Part shown: one piece after another, positions 36,571-49,049 of the stretch
Numbering within the stretch: the first letter of the stretch is position 1
Layout: every line of letters starts with the position of its first letter
Assembly (NCBI GenBank): GCA_026008535.1
Contig: BRKX01000012.1
Coordinates: 28,363,848 to 28,427,847 of the forward strand
From: Perilla frutescens
Lineage: Eukaryota > Streptophyta > Magnoliopsida > Lamiales > Lamiaceae
DNA: 64,000 bases
Direction: 5' to 3'
The notes under the pieces: generated by a model
Database searches by the model: none
Told to the model about the DNA's origin: nothing
Seen by the model: only the letters and a program-made list of their open reading frames with translations
Position numbers and translations under genes: made by a program

Positions 36571-36812
36571 CTCTTCCCGTTTCTGAATAAGTGTCATTTA
36601 GTATTTAAATTTTATTTTTTAAAAAATATCATTCTACAAAACTGAGATAGAAAATTTACATTTTTTACACATTTGCTCTCATTTGATGCACTCATACATA
36701 TATATATTTAACTCATTTAATGTATTCACACAAGAGTGTATTAAGTAACTCAATTAATTTATTAATCTGTGTGCATTTATTCAAAATAACACTTAATTGA
36801 AAACAAAGATAG
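36571..36812. mobile_element. Stowaway-like MITE (copy 5)
   Basis: 242 bp, the same length as copy 2, with TA on both sides (36569-36570 and 36813-36814). Left end ctcttcccgtttctgaataa; interior agtgtcattt, tcatttgatgcactc, ttaactcatttaatgtattc as in the other copies. Confidence 0.8.
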
Positions 36813-38520
36813 TATATAATAGTAATACGTTTTACTATCATTAATATATGGTCAAAATATTATCATTGAGTATTAATTATACTAAGAAGTAAGAACGCAA
36901 ACTACAGTACTAGTTTTTTCTCTACTAATGTACTATCATGGCAAAAGAACATTATTATGAACCAATGACGATGAGACATAAATTATTATTGTTTGCTAAA
37001 TAAGTAAGTAATATTAATTGTAATTCCTTTTGTCATCACATAACTTAAATTGTACCACCAATATCATTATTTTGAATATTTTCTCTATGAAGTGACTTCA
37101 TTGGCTCTCTCCATCGTCCATAGCGATTTGCAACCAATAATATTTCAACGGTTGATTAGTTAGTGCAACAATGAAAAAAAAGGGGGGGAGAGAGAGAGAG
37201 AGAATCGTTTTATATCGTCTCTCAAATCTCCAAAAATTCGAGGAGATCTTCTTCCACTAATAATTGTACTAAAGGAAAACAAAAATTAACATTATCCTCG
37301 TACCAAACGAAAAGGAGCACGTGACGTGCATGAACACAATTTTTGATGTTGGGCCAGATTTTGCGTGTCAAATTTGTTGTACCTACTTTGAATCATTACT
37401 TACATTGGCTATTAAAAAGGGTATTTATTAAGATAATTAATACTACTTTTGTAGGGAAAATTAAGATAATTGAAAGTTTGTACTGCCACAAATGGTATTA
37501 ATGGAGGGATCCAACACCAATTCTAGATGTTTGGGGGAGTGAGACCGTAATTTTTTTTTTTTTTTTTTTTTTCACTCATGCACTGATGGGTTAGTCTTTT
37601 TTTTTCATATATTATTGTATATTTTAGGAAATTTATTTAATATTTTGAAAAGTATTCTATGCAACAAATCGTGTGCACATCTTTTTTTAAGGAGAGATTA
37701 GTTTCGAGTATCTTTCTAAACACCTTTTATTTTCGAATGTTTGCGATTTTTTGGGTGATTCTATCTACAACCTTCATTTTTCTCCTTACAACCCTTAAAT
37801 TAATTTAAATACAAATATGTAATTTTTAGAATTTTTTGCCCTCATAACCCCCAATTAATTTAAAATAATAGTAAAAAATACAACCCCCATTATATAATTC
37901 TCACTAATTACACATATGATAAAATAAAATACAACCCCATTGTATAGCTCCCATTATTTGAAAAAACTCTACCAAAATAAAATATAACCCCAATCTCCTT
38001 CATAATAATAAAAAAAAAACCACAAAAGAATACTACTAGAATCATATAATCTCATCAAAGTTCTAATAGAAATCATATGGAGAGAGTACATCACGTAGTA
38101 ACAATGAGATTAGATCATTTGAATTTTATAATAACATAAATTTTGAAAACAATTATATATTTACTATAGAATAGAATGACACAAACAATTGATAGAAAGT
38201 TATATTTGAAAATTTGTTTGCATGCATTAATCCTTGTCCAGGATTGTTGCAATCCTTTTTTTTTTCTCCCAACTCTAGTAGAATGGGGGATATAGAAGAA
38301 AATGAAAGATAAATGAATAATGATGAAATCAGAGATTCATGCAAAACTAGAAAAGAGAAGGGACAATATTCATCCTAACTATTTTATTATCATATGTTAA
38401 TGTTACGGGCATCAAACATTGAATTTCCTTAAATATAAAATTGGGACCTACCCAATCATCATCAAAAAAGAAAAACTATGCAATTCACAATTAGTGCAGT
38501 ACGTATTAAATATTAGTTAA
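36813..38520. other. AT-rich spacer with a possible element end
   Basis: No gene recognised. At about 37755-37800 the text ttctatctacaaccttcatt closely parallels the terminal repeat of the Mutator-like element at 30103 (ttctaaatgtagccctcaat), suggesting a decayed relative. The opposite end was not found. A T-run lies at 37551-37572. Confidence 0.35.
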
Positions 38521-39119
38521 GAGAGCAATTCTCAAGGTTCACGACTCAAGTATCTAACATAATCTATTTCACCAACAAACCTATGTATGGTTATCACATA
38601 CATGGAAGAGAATCGAGGGATTGAAGGTACTGGAGCAAGAATGGGGGTAGGAGCTGATGAAAAATGCAATCTTGATTTGAAAAACCCTAAATCGGAAGAA
38701 AGGGAAAAGGAAGAAGCATCGCGGGTCATTGGGTCAGAGGAAGCTTCGCGGGTCATCGGGTCGAGCTAGGAGTTGCGGGCTCAAGTATTTTAAGTTAATT
38801 CCAAAAGTGGCCCATTAGATTTTGGCCCAAAGTATTTAATCTGTCTTTATGTCATTTTCTTAACTTTGCTTTAGGGTTATCAAAGTTAGGAGTATAAATT
38901 GTAATAGTTATTGTGGAAAAGGGATAAGAAAAAAGTAGCCGTTTTCTCCCCATATTTCTCTCTATCTTCTCCCTTATTCTTCTATTCCTCCTTTATTTCT
39001 TATATCGCAAGATTACATTTTTATCTTATCAAATCATACAAACATTACATTATTCCAACAAAAAATTATAAATTATCTAGTATCTACTACGTTTGATATC
39101 TTAGAGCCTCGATCTTGTG
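38521..39119 (+). repeat. Decayed 5' LTR region and primer-binding site of gypsy element D
   Basis: A site resembling an initiator-tRNA-Met primer-binding site (tttgatatcttagagcc, about 39092-39108, against the family form TGGTATCAGAGCC) lies just before the gag start, so the sequence left of it should be the 5' LTR. Its left end could not be defined. A 26-27-bp tandem doublet (gaagcttcgcgggtcat type) lies at 38713-38765. Confidence 0.45.
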
Positions 39120-41096
39120 ATGGCGGACGGGACTCGTCTTCTTGAACTGCAAGAACAACAGAAACATTTAGATCAAGTATTGAAGGCTGAATCACTAAAG
39201 AAGGAAACTGCTGAAATCAAGATGCAAGAGCAGATCACTAAATCTAATGAAGAAATAAAAGGTTTCATGCAAGGGGTTCATGGTAAGTTTGACAACTTGG
39301 CCAATACACTGGGCTCAATTCAGTTGCAATTGTCAAATCTAGAAAAGGGAAAGAATTCAGCTGCCGAGAGCTCCATTTTGGGTAGTCCAAGTTTTGGAGT
39401 CCAGAGTGCTAGCAACCAATCAAGGCCACACCAGGTTGTTCCTAGCTGTGAATGGGCTGATACCGGTAAGCACTCCTTCCTACACTACCATAAATTGGAT
39501 TTTTCTAGGTTTGATGGGGACCAACCGAGAGCGTGGATATTAAAATGCCAAAGCTATTTTAGAATGATCCCTAGTGTCCCAGATGATCAAAAGGTTACCC
39601 TGGTAACTATGCATTTTGATGGAAGGGCTTCACAATGGTACCAGAATCTGTCCTCTAAGGACACTGAACTTTCTTGGGAACAATTCTTAGACATTGTATC
39701 TGCAAGGTTTGAGGAAATCAGAGATACTAAAGTAATAGCCGAGTTCAACAAATTGAAGCATACTGGCTCATACACAGAGTATGTGGATAGGTTTGAAGAG
39801 CTAAAGGCCTATCTGCTAATGATGAACAAGGGCAATTTACTGAGGAATATTTCATAGCAAGCTTCATTAGTGGCTTGGGAGAGGAGATTCAACCTCTAAT
39901 CCACATGTTTAAATCTGCTATCCTAAGCCATGCTATTGAATTGGGACAACAACAAATCCTCAACCTAGAGGCTATGGCAAAGAAGTTTAGAGGCAACACT
40001 AAGCCTGACATGGGCATAGGGACTAGGAGGGAATTCTCTAACAACCCCTATAATCTGAAACCAACCCCTACAACAACTAGGCCACCATTCAAACTCCTCA
40101 CAGCTGCTGAGATGGCTTCTAGAAGAGAGAAAGGCCTCTGCTACAACTGTGATGAGACCTTCATAGCTGGACACAGATGCAAAAGTAGAATCTCTTACAT
40201 GATTATGAGTGAAGAAGAGGATCAGGTCTATGTTCAGTCACTATCAGTGGAAGAGAAGATACAAGAACCACCAGACCCCTTTCCAGACATAGATGAAGTT
40301 CAGATGGCAGTGAATATCATTTCTAGGGAATGAGGGTTCACCACCATGAGGGTTTATGGACAGGTGGGTGACCAAAGATTGCACATCCTTATTGATTCAG
40401 GGAGTACCCTAAGCTTCATAAGGGAAGCAACTGCATAGGCCCTGGGGTGTACCCTGGAACCTGCAAGGCCACTAATAGTGAGGGTTGCTAATGGGAACAG
40501 GATGGTGAGCTCCACCAGAGTGGATGATTTTAAATGGGAAATCCAAGGCCATCAGTTCACATACTCACCAAGAACTTTGGCAACTGAGGGGTGTGACTTA
40601 ATTTTGGGTGGTGATTGGCTAAAGTCTTCCACCCCAATTGAGCTGGACTATGACCACATGACCTTTATAGTGAATTGGCTAGAAAAGAGGGTCAAGATAC
40701 AAGCCTTGAATGTAGCTGGTAATTGCCATATAATTACTGAGCACTCTATCTACCAGATGCTACACCATACCCATCCATGTCCAGTGGAAGAGGTCTATAT
40801 GGTAAAGCTTAAGGCAGTGCAACATGACCACAACCACAACCTGAGGAGCCTACTTGATGAGTACAAGGATGTTTTTGCAGAACTTGTAGGATTACCCCCA
40901 AGTAGAGGGGTGGAGCACCAAATCATTCTAAAGTCTGGGAGCATTCCTAAGCACATGTATCCTTACATGGTATCCCATCAGCACAAAGAGGAGATTGAAA
41001 GGATTGTCAAAGAACTCCTAGAGACTGGAATTGTGCAAGACAGTAGAAGCCCTTTTGCTTCTCCTGTGTTACTTGTCAAAAAGAAAGATGGGACTT
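39120..41096 (+). pseudogene. Gypsy element D: gag, protease and N-terminal reverse transcriptase (broken)
   Basis: Ty3/gypsy polyprotein remnant. Gag starts at 39120 (coiled-coil-like N terminus, then the FDGDQPRAWILKCQSYF capsid motif near 39510). A one-base frameshift near 39828 moves it into the frame used downstream. A zinc knuckle CYNCDETFIAGHRC lies near 40140-40182. A TGA (40331-40333) and a TAG (40436-40438) interrupt the frame around the aspartic protease active site LIDSGSTLSFI. Reverse transcriptase begins about 40850 (DVFAELVGLPPSRGVEHQI) and stops at the solo LTR inserted at 41097. Not expected to make a functional product. Confidence 0.85.
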
Positions 41097-44000
41097 TGTA
41101 ACAACCCGAATTTTCAGAATATGATTAAGTAATTCCTAATTTTAATTAGGAAATATTAAGAGGAATTTTGAGAATAATTAAGATGTTTCGGTTCTAAGTT
41201 GCGATTTTAGAATCGTTTTTCGTGAAATCGTCTTTTCGAGAATTTTGATTCGAGCTCAGTTATAGACGATTTTGGTCATGTTTGAAAGACGTTGACCCAA
41301 GGAGCATGTCGATGCTTTCGGATTTTGAATCGAAAGTCGTTTGAGTTCCCAGTGATTTAAAACGCGTTTAAAGAAGTTATGAATAGTGTTTTTCCGTAGG
41401 GCGCGTTCGTTAGAAATTTGCGAAATCTCGTGTGTTGACCCGAACCTTGTTTCTTCAAGCCTATCTTATAGAAAATTTCTCAAGAAATCCGTTGGCGTTC
41501 CCAGATTTTCATTCTGAGGTCAATTGAATGCTTGAGAATTTTATTTGTCCCTTGTGTGGAATAATAACTTTATTTTTAAAAAGAGAATCTTTTCTCGTTT
41601 TCCTTCAAGATGACTCGTTCTTTATCCCGAGTCAAGTTGGTTCAATAGTACTCAAGCCAATGAACCTTTCAGTATTTTTGGATTTCATGTCTGAGGTCAT
41701 TTGGACCTCGACATCGAATAAAGCATCTTTTAACCGAACCCGATATTTTTAAAGCAGTGTTGTTGCACTGAAGAAGCTTCTCGGAGAAGCTTGGATTTTT
41801 CCTATAAATAGAGGAGCCCCCTTCCCTTCATCCTTGCTCATTTTCATTTCTCAACCTCCATTTCTAAAGTCGAGCGAGGAGCGCTCTTCGTGAGCGCACC
41901 TCCGAGATGAGTAGTTTTGTTCGGCGGGTTGAGAGCGGAGGAGCGGAGGAGGAGTTTTTCGCCGTCGGAAATCGCCCAGATGGCGCGGTCGTGGAGGATC
42001 CCGCGGTCACGAGAGTGCCCTCTCGGCCAGGACGGTGTGCGGGCGCGCGGAGATGTGCGAGCGCGGAGGTCAGCGGGCGCGCAGAGTTCCGCGGGCGCGG
42101 GGGGTTCCGCGGTCGCGGGGGGCCACTGCGGTAGATTCGGCACGTTTTCATGCGGAGGTCATAACTTTCATCTTGGTTGGAACCATGAGGCCCAAAAGTA
42201 CTCAAATCAAAGCTCTTTCGAAGATCTACGATGTGTTAGTAGCCGATCATCTAGAATCTTGATCTTTCAAGTCGGATTTTCCATCCCCGTTTGCGGTAAT
42301 TTCGGATGTATTAATCGTTTAAATCCTCATGTTTTAAGTTATAGTTAAGGGTCAAAGGTTTATATATCGTTTCGATGTCTTATTAGGAGCTCGAATAAGG
42401 TTTCAAGTCATTGATCAACTTTCATAAAGAAGAGGTAAACCCCAAGGAGACCCGAGGAAGGATTTTCAGCTCGTTACTTCGTCTACGTGCTCATTATCGA
42501 AGTGTTCGTCATCGAGGTGGGTGGTTCTAAACTAAGTATAAGGTTTGAGATATTAAGCTCCAGAAGCATGATAGGGCAAGATGAATATCCAATTAAAATA
42601 TTTTATGCTCTGCCTGATTAGTCTCTGTACAAGGAAATGAAATGAAAGGAAGAGAATGGAAGGAAGTTATAGCATGATATTGTTTATTTTTGTTTGAGCT
42701 CTTTATTAAGTAAAGGATATATGTTTTGATATGTTGTAATATCTTGTAGTTGATTTATTTAAAGGTATAGACGATCATGATCATAAGTTAAGTTACTGTT
42801 GATATTATGATTAAGGAAGGTTGTTAAAGTAAGTAATTCTTGTAGGTTGATTATATTATTCCCTTGTGGCATTAAAGTTATAGCCTTTATTAAGGAATGC
42901 AATCTAGATGATTTAATCTAGGTTATGATTTATGCTAGTTTGATTTAGCATTGAGGATTTGACATTAAGGTGTGAATGTAAGAATTCAATGTGAGGATTA
43001 AGTATTGAGGATTTAAGGTTAAGGTTTTGATGTTGAATGTTATGATTCAATTATGGTTAAGTAAGGAAGGTTAAGGTTAAGTAAGGAAGGAGGTTAAGGA
43101 AGGATATAGCCTCTATTGTAAGCAGGTTGTTGAGCTCAAAGAACAGTTCATTTGCATTATCATGCTGTGACCTTCGTGTCACTAAAGTTGAACATTTGAA
43201 AGTAAAGGGAGTCACTGCTGGGTAATCCCCTCGCATACTTAGAGGATACTTGAGGTAACCCCTCTCTTAGCCTAAGGCATATTCAAGGGTGCAGTAGACA
43301 GCAGGTTTGAGCCAGAAAAGGTGCCAGGAAAGGAAGTAAAAGGTTTTGCGGGTATGGAGAGGGCTTTTGCGTTTTGCTCTCCATATGCCGTCAGTTTATA
43401 AATTGGATATTTCAAGGTTTATTAAGGAGTTTCTCATAAAACCCCACTGAGTATATTAGTGCTCACCCCCTCTTTTTCAAATATTTTCAGGTTAAGATGC
43501 TGAGGTCGGTGATGTGATGCTGGTGGGGTTGTCTGAGGTTTTAAGTTTGTTGCTCCAAATGGTTGCATGTTTTTCTTCCGCTAAGTTTCTACTAAGTACT
43601 CTGATGTCAGTATTTAGTCTCGATTGATGTAACTTGATTCTTGAGAATAACATGTCTTAATTGCTATGATTCGTGTTATCAATAAAGTCTTGAGAATTAG
43701 AAGCATGTTCTTTTGACATCCCAGTTATTCCTTTATTGATTCAGAGTTATTTGAGAAGTCCTATTGTTGAACATATTGATATCTCTTTAGTTTCAGTTGA
43801 CCTATGAATGGGTCTTGCATGCTTGTTGTTGTTGTTCGCCTATGAAGGGGCCTTTTCTTTCAAGCATGATTCTGTTCGTTCAAGTTAAGCTTGAGTTAGT
43901 TTCTTGCTTTGTCCTATGAATGGGACAATAAGATATATTTGACTCCGACCTATTTATGGGTCTTAGTTGATGTGACCTATGATGAGGTCTTGTTTATTTA

Positions 44001-44289
44001 AAGAGTCAAATTTCTATCGGTTTGTCTTTGGATTCTGTTTAAATTTCGGTTGGCCTATGATTTGGCATTCCTTTGACTCGATTGAATCCTTTGACCACTT
44101 TGATTCATTGAAAATGATAAGTTCTTCCAAGTCACGAAGTTAAGTTACCTAAGTTTTTGAGGCGCTAACTTAGTTTAATTCTAAAAACACCCCCCCTGGA
44201 TTTCCGATTAATCTACCTATTTTCTTCGGCTTTTACGCTTAACACCCTGTCCCCATCAAAATGACCGCCTAAGGGACCGGGCTGTTACA
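41097..44289 (+). mobile_element. Solo LTR A (gypsy, related to element F)
   Basis: A 3193-bp LTR starting TGTAACAACCCG and ending GACCGGGCTGTTACA, with a perfect 5-bp duplication gactt (41092-41096 and 44290-44294). It was inserted inside the reverse transcriptase of element D. A TATA box is at about 41801-41812 (cctataaatagagg). A very GC-rich module follows at about 41940-42130. Near the right end six short imperfect palindromes of the form gacctatgaatgggtc lie between 43797 and 44070. The ends match those of F's LTRs, so it is the same or a sister family. Open frames inside are incidental. Confidence 0.9.
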
Positions 44290-44763
44290 GACTTGGAGAA
44301 TGTGTGTGGACTATAGGTACCTTAATGGGTTGACTGTGAAATATGACTACTCTATACCCATTATAGATGAGCTAAATAGGGCCAAATTCTTTTCTAAGAT
44401 TGACTTAAGATCTGGCTACTTCCAGATCTTAATGAAGCCGGAGCATAGGTACCTAACTGCCTTCAGCACACACAATGGGCACTATGAGTTCTTAGTAATG
44501 CCCTTTGGATTGTGTAATGCTCTAGCAACATTCCAATCCCTGATGAATCAGATTTTCAGGCCCTACTTAAGGAGTTCAGTACTAGTTTTCTTTGATGATA
44601 TCTTAGTGTATAGCCCTACTTGGGATGACCACTTGCAGCACCTAAGAGAAGTTCTGAGCATCCTAAGACAGAACCAACTCTATGCTAAGAAGAGCAAATG
44701 TTATTTTGGGCAAGAGAGGATAGAGTACCTTGGTCACATAATCACCTCTGAAGGAGTGTCTAT
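44290..44763 (+). pseudogene. Gypsy element D: reverse transcriptase, continued and truncated
   Basis: Resumes the reverse transcriptase right after the solo LTR duplication: RMCVDYRYLN, SKIDLRSGYFQI, MPFGLCNALATFQ and the catalytic VFFDDILVYS block. The match ends at HIITSEGVS near 44763. The following 60 bases no longer resemble the enzyme and lead to a stop at 44819-44821. RNase H and integrase are absent, so D lost most of pol by an internal deletion. Confidence 0.85.
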
Positions 44764-45547
44764 TGATGAGCTCGAGATAAGCATGGAACCGGACGTCAAG
44801 AAGTCTAGAGAGCCGGACTAAAGTTTGATGTTGGAGAGCTGATGTTGGACGTGTGTCCTTGTTTATTTTAATTAGTTATTTTAATTATTTGAAGTATTTA
44901 TTTTAGTTTTGGATTTTATTTAATTAGCAGTCCAATTTATCACAACCTGTTTAGGTGATATTGGACCCAGTAGTAGTTTTAATTAGCCCAGTTCGAATTC
45001 TAGGCCCAAGACACTTTAATTTTCGTTCCTTAGGTTAATTATTTAGGGGATTTTCGTTCTTGATGTTTCTCAGACTGGATTTGAATGAAAAACAGCTTTA
45101 CGCTTTTCTCCCGTCTCACAAACACACATCGGTTCTTTGGTAGAGTTTGGTTCTGGCGATTCCAAGCTTGAAATCTATTGTCTCGTTCGTGATATCTCGT
45201 AGTATCCGGGTTAGACAGCCATTGAAGATTGCTCCATAGGCGCGTTCCGAGTTCTCGTCGATTCGGGGTTCGTTTCAGGTAAGATTCACCTATCCTTCTC
45301 ATTTTTCTTCATCACCGATCCTTCCACCATCACCACAGCCACCACCCATGTCCATAACATTCCCCATACCATCATCAACACCCACAAAATTGTCCCACTT
45401 CAGATCAAAACCCAGATTTGTCGATTTAGGTCTAAAAACCCTAAATCGGGCCCTGAAATTCCCACCATTCGATCTCCCAACCTTCACGTTTATTTGAGCT
45501 GATTTTTGGATATGTTTTGCATCTCTATAGATTGTGACTTGTGTTAA
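44764..45547 (+). repeat. 3' remnant of element D or adjoining repeat
   Basis: After the reverse transcriptase breakpoint comes LTR-like DNA (tgatgttggagagctgatg near 44827) without a recognisable partner at 38.5-39.1 kb. It ends where element E begins at 45548. Open frames on minus here have no protein character. Confidence 0.35.
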
Positions 45548-46148
45548 TGTCACGACCCCAAATTAATATCTGATTAATATGAAGTGTGACTGGCACGACT
45601 CGATCCCAATGAAGGATGGATCAAGGCGCGAACCGGAAATAATTAAATAAAGGAATGAATTCCAAGATCGATATTTGCTGTGAACTCAAATTATGAACTG
45701 ACTTTCATTTCTCAAAATATAACTGAATAAATATAGATACCTTAGAATAACAAAAAGGTATCAGCGAGTTCAAGACATACTGAAGACTTGACTCGATTAG
45801 ACTTAATTAGCGGAAGCAACATAGCATAACAAAATACAGGAAATATTCTGAGTCCTGTACAAAACAACTTTCTTTCTCAGCACTTCACCCTGCACCATCA
45901 ACACTCAACCTGCACATTTAAAAATAAATATGCAGGGTTGAGTACAAGTATACTCAGTGAACACATTGCCAAAATATCATAATATATCTGATATTATGAA
46001 CATTTCTTAAAACTGCTTTTATTGTCATGCATCCAAGTAAACACACAGGAGTTTTATCTGAAAAGGCCCTATATTTTACTAAATCATTTTCAGTCTTTAC
46101 GCGCGTTTTTCTGTTGTATGATCATCCATATCCCAACTGTGTGCCAAG

Positions 46149-46318
46149 GAATAGCTCCGCTCAGCCTTTTCCGCACACGTCGAGAAATAGCTCCGCTCAG
46201 CCTTTTCCACGAATACATATCTGAACTAAACTCCGAGGAATAGCTCCGCTCAGCCTTTTCTACGGACGTTTAGCATCATCGATGTCTTAGTCAAGAATAG
46301 CTCCACTCAGTCTTTTCC
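46149..46318. repeat. Four short direct repeats in LTR E
   Basis: Units of about 23 bp (aatagctccgctcagccttt) begin near 46150, 46186, 46239 and 46296, separated by 13-34 unrelated bases. The last has two substitutions. Confidence 0.85.
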
Positions 46319-46934
46319 TCTTCCTAATATCACCGACCCAAGTGTACACTAACCTCGGTTAACACGCTAAGTTAGCACGAGGCCCGATCAATTTAAGAGT
46401 TAGAAAGCCCCTTGCGAGCTAACTAAATACGGATAAGGATATCATACAAACCAAACATTTTATGCATGACAATCATTTATTTGCATCAGAAATAATTAAC
46501 TGCTGGTGAGTAAAAACTCAAATCATTATTTGGACTAAGAGTCCGTTGAAAAGAAAGCCCACCTTTCACCGATGTTTTAAAACGGCAGCTGCTAATTCTT
46601 CACAGGTCTTATCCCTTGCGGATCTGCTAGCCTTCAATATATAAAAATATACTTAGCATGTTGATCCTAAATCTGACAGGACTTAACACGACACGATGGC
46701 CTATTAGGGTCTAGTATCCGTTCTAAATTTTATCTTAGCTTAAGGGTTATTCTTAACCCTAGCTATTAGACATATTAAGGCATACATCATCATCATTTAA
46801 GGTATCAACAATGCCTTAACATCATCACAATTAGATTCTAGGAACAAAATTATCACTAAGTTCGTTGACTAAACAACATTCCGCACAATGTCTATCTTTG
46901 AAAAATTCTCTGATTTGAATCACTAAGGTGTAGG

Positions 46935-47440
46935 GATTGTGCCATATACCAATGGAAAGCCACAGAAGTCTAGTTTCCGGTGAAATTTACGGTGACTCAA
47001 TACAATAACTAACGAAAAAGTTATGACCGTTTTACTAGAAGGTGGCAGAACTGCCAGAATTTCCGAAAACAAACTCGTGACCTGACTTTGAAGATTTTTC
47101 ACGATCGATTCAGGAAACGTTACGGACTGAGCTATATACCATTAGAAAGCCATGGAAGTCTAGAATTTTTAAAAATTTATAGTGTCTTAAGATGATAACA
47201 AATGAAACGGATATACCTATTTTACCAAAAGGTGGCAGAATTGCCATGACTTCCTGAAAATCGAAACATGACCCAACTTTGCCTATTTTTCATAATTTAC
47301 TCAGAACGAATTAAAGATTGATACCTATACCATTGGAAAGCCACTTAAGTCTAGTTTCCGGCAAACTTTACGGTGTCCCAATCCGACGTAAAATGAGGGA
47401 GTTATGCTCGTTTTACCGAAGGGTGGCGAAACTGCCGAAC
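46935..47440. repeat. Three tandem units of about 190 bp in LTR E
   Basis: Each unit contains, in the same order, ataccattggaaagccac, agtctag, a tttaccgaaaggtggc-like segment, and gaactgcc. Starts are near 46946, 47137 and 47325 (spacing about 191 and 188). The units are diverged from one another, and the outer two share more (gtctagtttccgg) than the middle one. Confidence 0.8.
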
Positions 47441-47716
47441 GCGAAGTGCGCGGGCGCCCGACCTGTGTGCGCTCGCGCGGCCTGTGCGCGCTCGCGCTTG
47501 TCCCCGCGCTCGCGCGGGACTGAGTCCGAGAGTCGCATGAACGACGATAGACGCCATTTTCAACACAACTTCACAACACCACTCAAGACACATAATCATC
47601 TACAAGCTTTGAACATAAACTACCTCATTTCTACCATCAAACATCATTTGAACACCAAGAATTCAAACAACAACTTCTTAAGTTTAAATCCGGAATGCAT
47701 GCTTTAAAACACAAAC

Positions 47717-47718
<2 letters not shown>

Positions 47719-47757
<39 letters not shown>
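47719..47757. repeat. (TA)n microsatellite in LTR E
   Basis: About 19 TA units. Together with (GAA)n at 48018-48050 it produces low-complexity open frames on minus that are not genes. Confidence 0.95.
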
Positions 47758-47759
<2 letters not shown>

Positions 47760-48806
47760 ATGCCGAAAACTAAAAATATAACTACAAAACTATAGTTTTC
47801 GAAATACCTCTCAAGACAACAATGGGGAAATGTTGGAAGAAACTTGGAAGAAGATGGATCGATGGAGACGAAGCTTCCAACGACGACGCCGGAAACGAAC
47901 GGTGAACAACGTCTGGAACAAGTTTGAACTCTTCTCAACAATGGTACACCTTCTTGCTTCTCTCTCTCTCTCTCTTTTGATAATTTTGAGCAAGAAGATG
48001 AAGAAGTGAATGGGAAAGAAGAAGAAGAAGAAGAAGAAGAAGAAGAAGATGAGGGCTTGCTCTGCTGCATTTTCCCTCTCTTTCTCTCTCGAAAATTCAT
48101 GGTAAATGAAGATGATGAAATGAATCACTATACAAATGTATCTATTTACTTACTTTGGGGAACAAGGTAACGTGAGAGGCATGGGAGAGGTGAGGGGAAT
48201 GGCATGGCCTCCCATGCCTTGGTTGACCTTAAAAAAAATACCCATTTTAAATACCGATTGTTCGATTATCGTGATATTTTCCGTCTCCAGAAAAATCCCG
48301 AACTAAATCGATATTGCTAAAATAATTCACTTATTTTAAAACAATATTTATTTGAAATTATAAATTTTTAAAACACTGCTTTAAAATACTGGTTTTAAAT
48401 TCTCAATAATTTAAAACGTCCGAACTTGAGAATATCTAATTCTCTCGACTTTTAAATCCCTCTGTTTAAATTATCTAAATTTAAACACTGAATGACTGGA
48501 GATTATCTGATTCTCGCAATCCTAAAAATATTTATCGGAATATCTAATTCACGATAAACATACACCGTAAATTTAAAAGAATAGAAATCGAATTTATCTA
48601 AAATTACGATTTCAGCTTTCCATACTGAAAAGGGAATATACCCTACCTGAAATAATAATTAACCCACCTTTGGTAATTAATTGACCTTGAATTCAATGAA
48701 ACTTAACGGATACTTTCGACCCTAATCTGACTGGAAATTACTGTGTTTGTACAGTAATCACACACATAACTGCAATTAAGCAGAAATTAATTTACGGGGT
48801 ATTACA

Positions 48807-48824
48807 TTCCACCCCCCTTAAAAT
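48807..48824 (-). promoter_or_regulatory. Polypurine tract of element E
   Basis: On minus the bases directly before the 3' LTR read ttttaaggggggtggaa, the plus-strand DNA primer site of LTR retrotransposons. Confidence 0.8.
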
Positions 48825-48850
48825 AAATTTCGTCCCGAAATTTACATACT

Positions 48851-49049
48851 TTAGAGAAACAATTCTGGGTACTTTACTTTCATCATATCCTCGAGTTCCC
48901 ATGTCACTTTTTCCTGACCATGGTGACTCCATAGGATCTTGACTAGTGGAATAGACTTGTTCCTCAGCTCTTGGATCTTTCGATCCAACACGGTTTCTGA
49001 TTTCTCATCATAAGTTAGATCTGGATCTAACTCAATCTCATTGTGCTGA
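48851..49049 (-). pseudogene. Element E: C-terminal chromodomain of pol
   Basis: Open to the stop at 48851-48853. Reads LDRKIQELRNKSIPLVKILW then HHGQEKVTWELEDMMKVKYP, the chromodomain that ends Tekay-type gypsy polyproteins and is thought to steer integration to heterochromatin. It is cut off from the rest of E's pol (resuming at 59882) by element F. Confidence 0.85.

Larger units (their letters stand above)
45548..48806 (-). mobile_element. 3' LTR of gypsy chromovirus E
   Basis: 3259 bp, starting TGTCACGACCCC (plus) and ending GGGGTATTACA, i.e. TG...CA. The next bases inward are the polypurine tract, and a chromodomain-ended pol follows, so this is the 3' LTR of an element read on minus. 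Inside: four short repeats of aatagctccgctcagcctt (46149-46318), three 190-bp tandem units (46935-47440), a GC-rich module (about 47440-47525), (TA)n at 47719-47757 and (GAA)n at 48018-48050. The partner LTR lies beyond 64000. Confidence 0.85.

Noticed and set aside
41844..42348. Several overlapping Arg/Ala/Gly-rich frames
   Set aside because: They lie in the GC-rich module of solo LTR A and are open on both strands by composition.
47684..48128. Minus-strand frames with Ser and Phe runs and Tyr-Ile repeats
   Set aside because: Products of (GAA)n and (TA)n tracts in LTR E.
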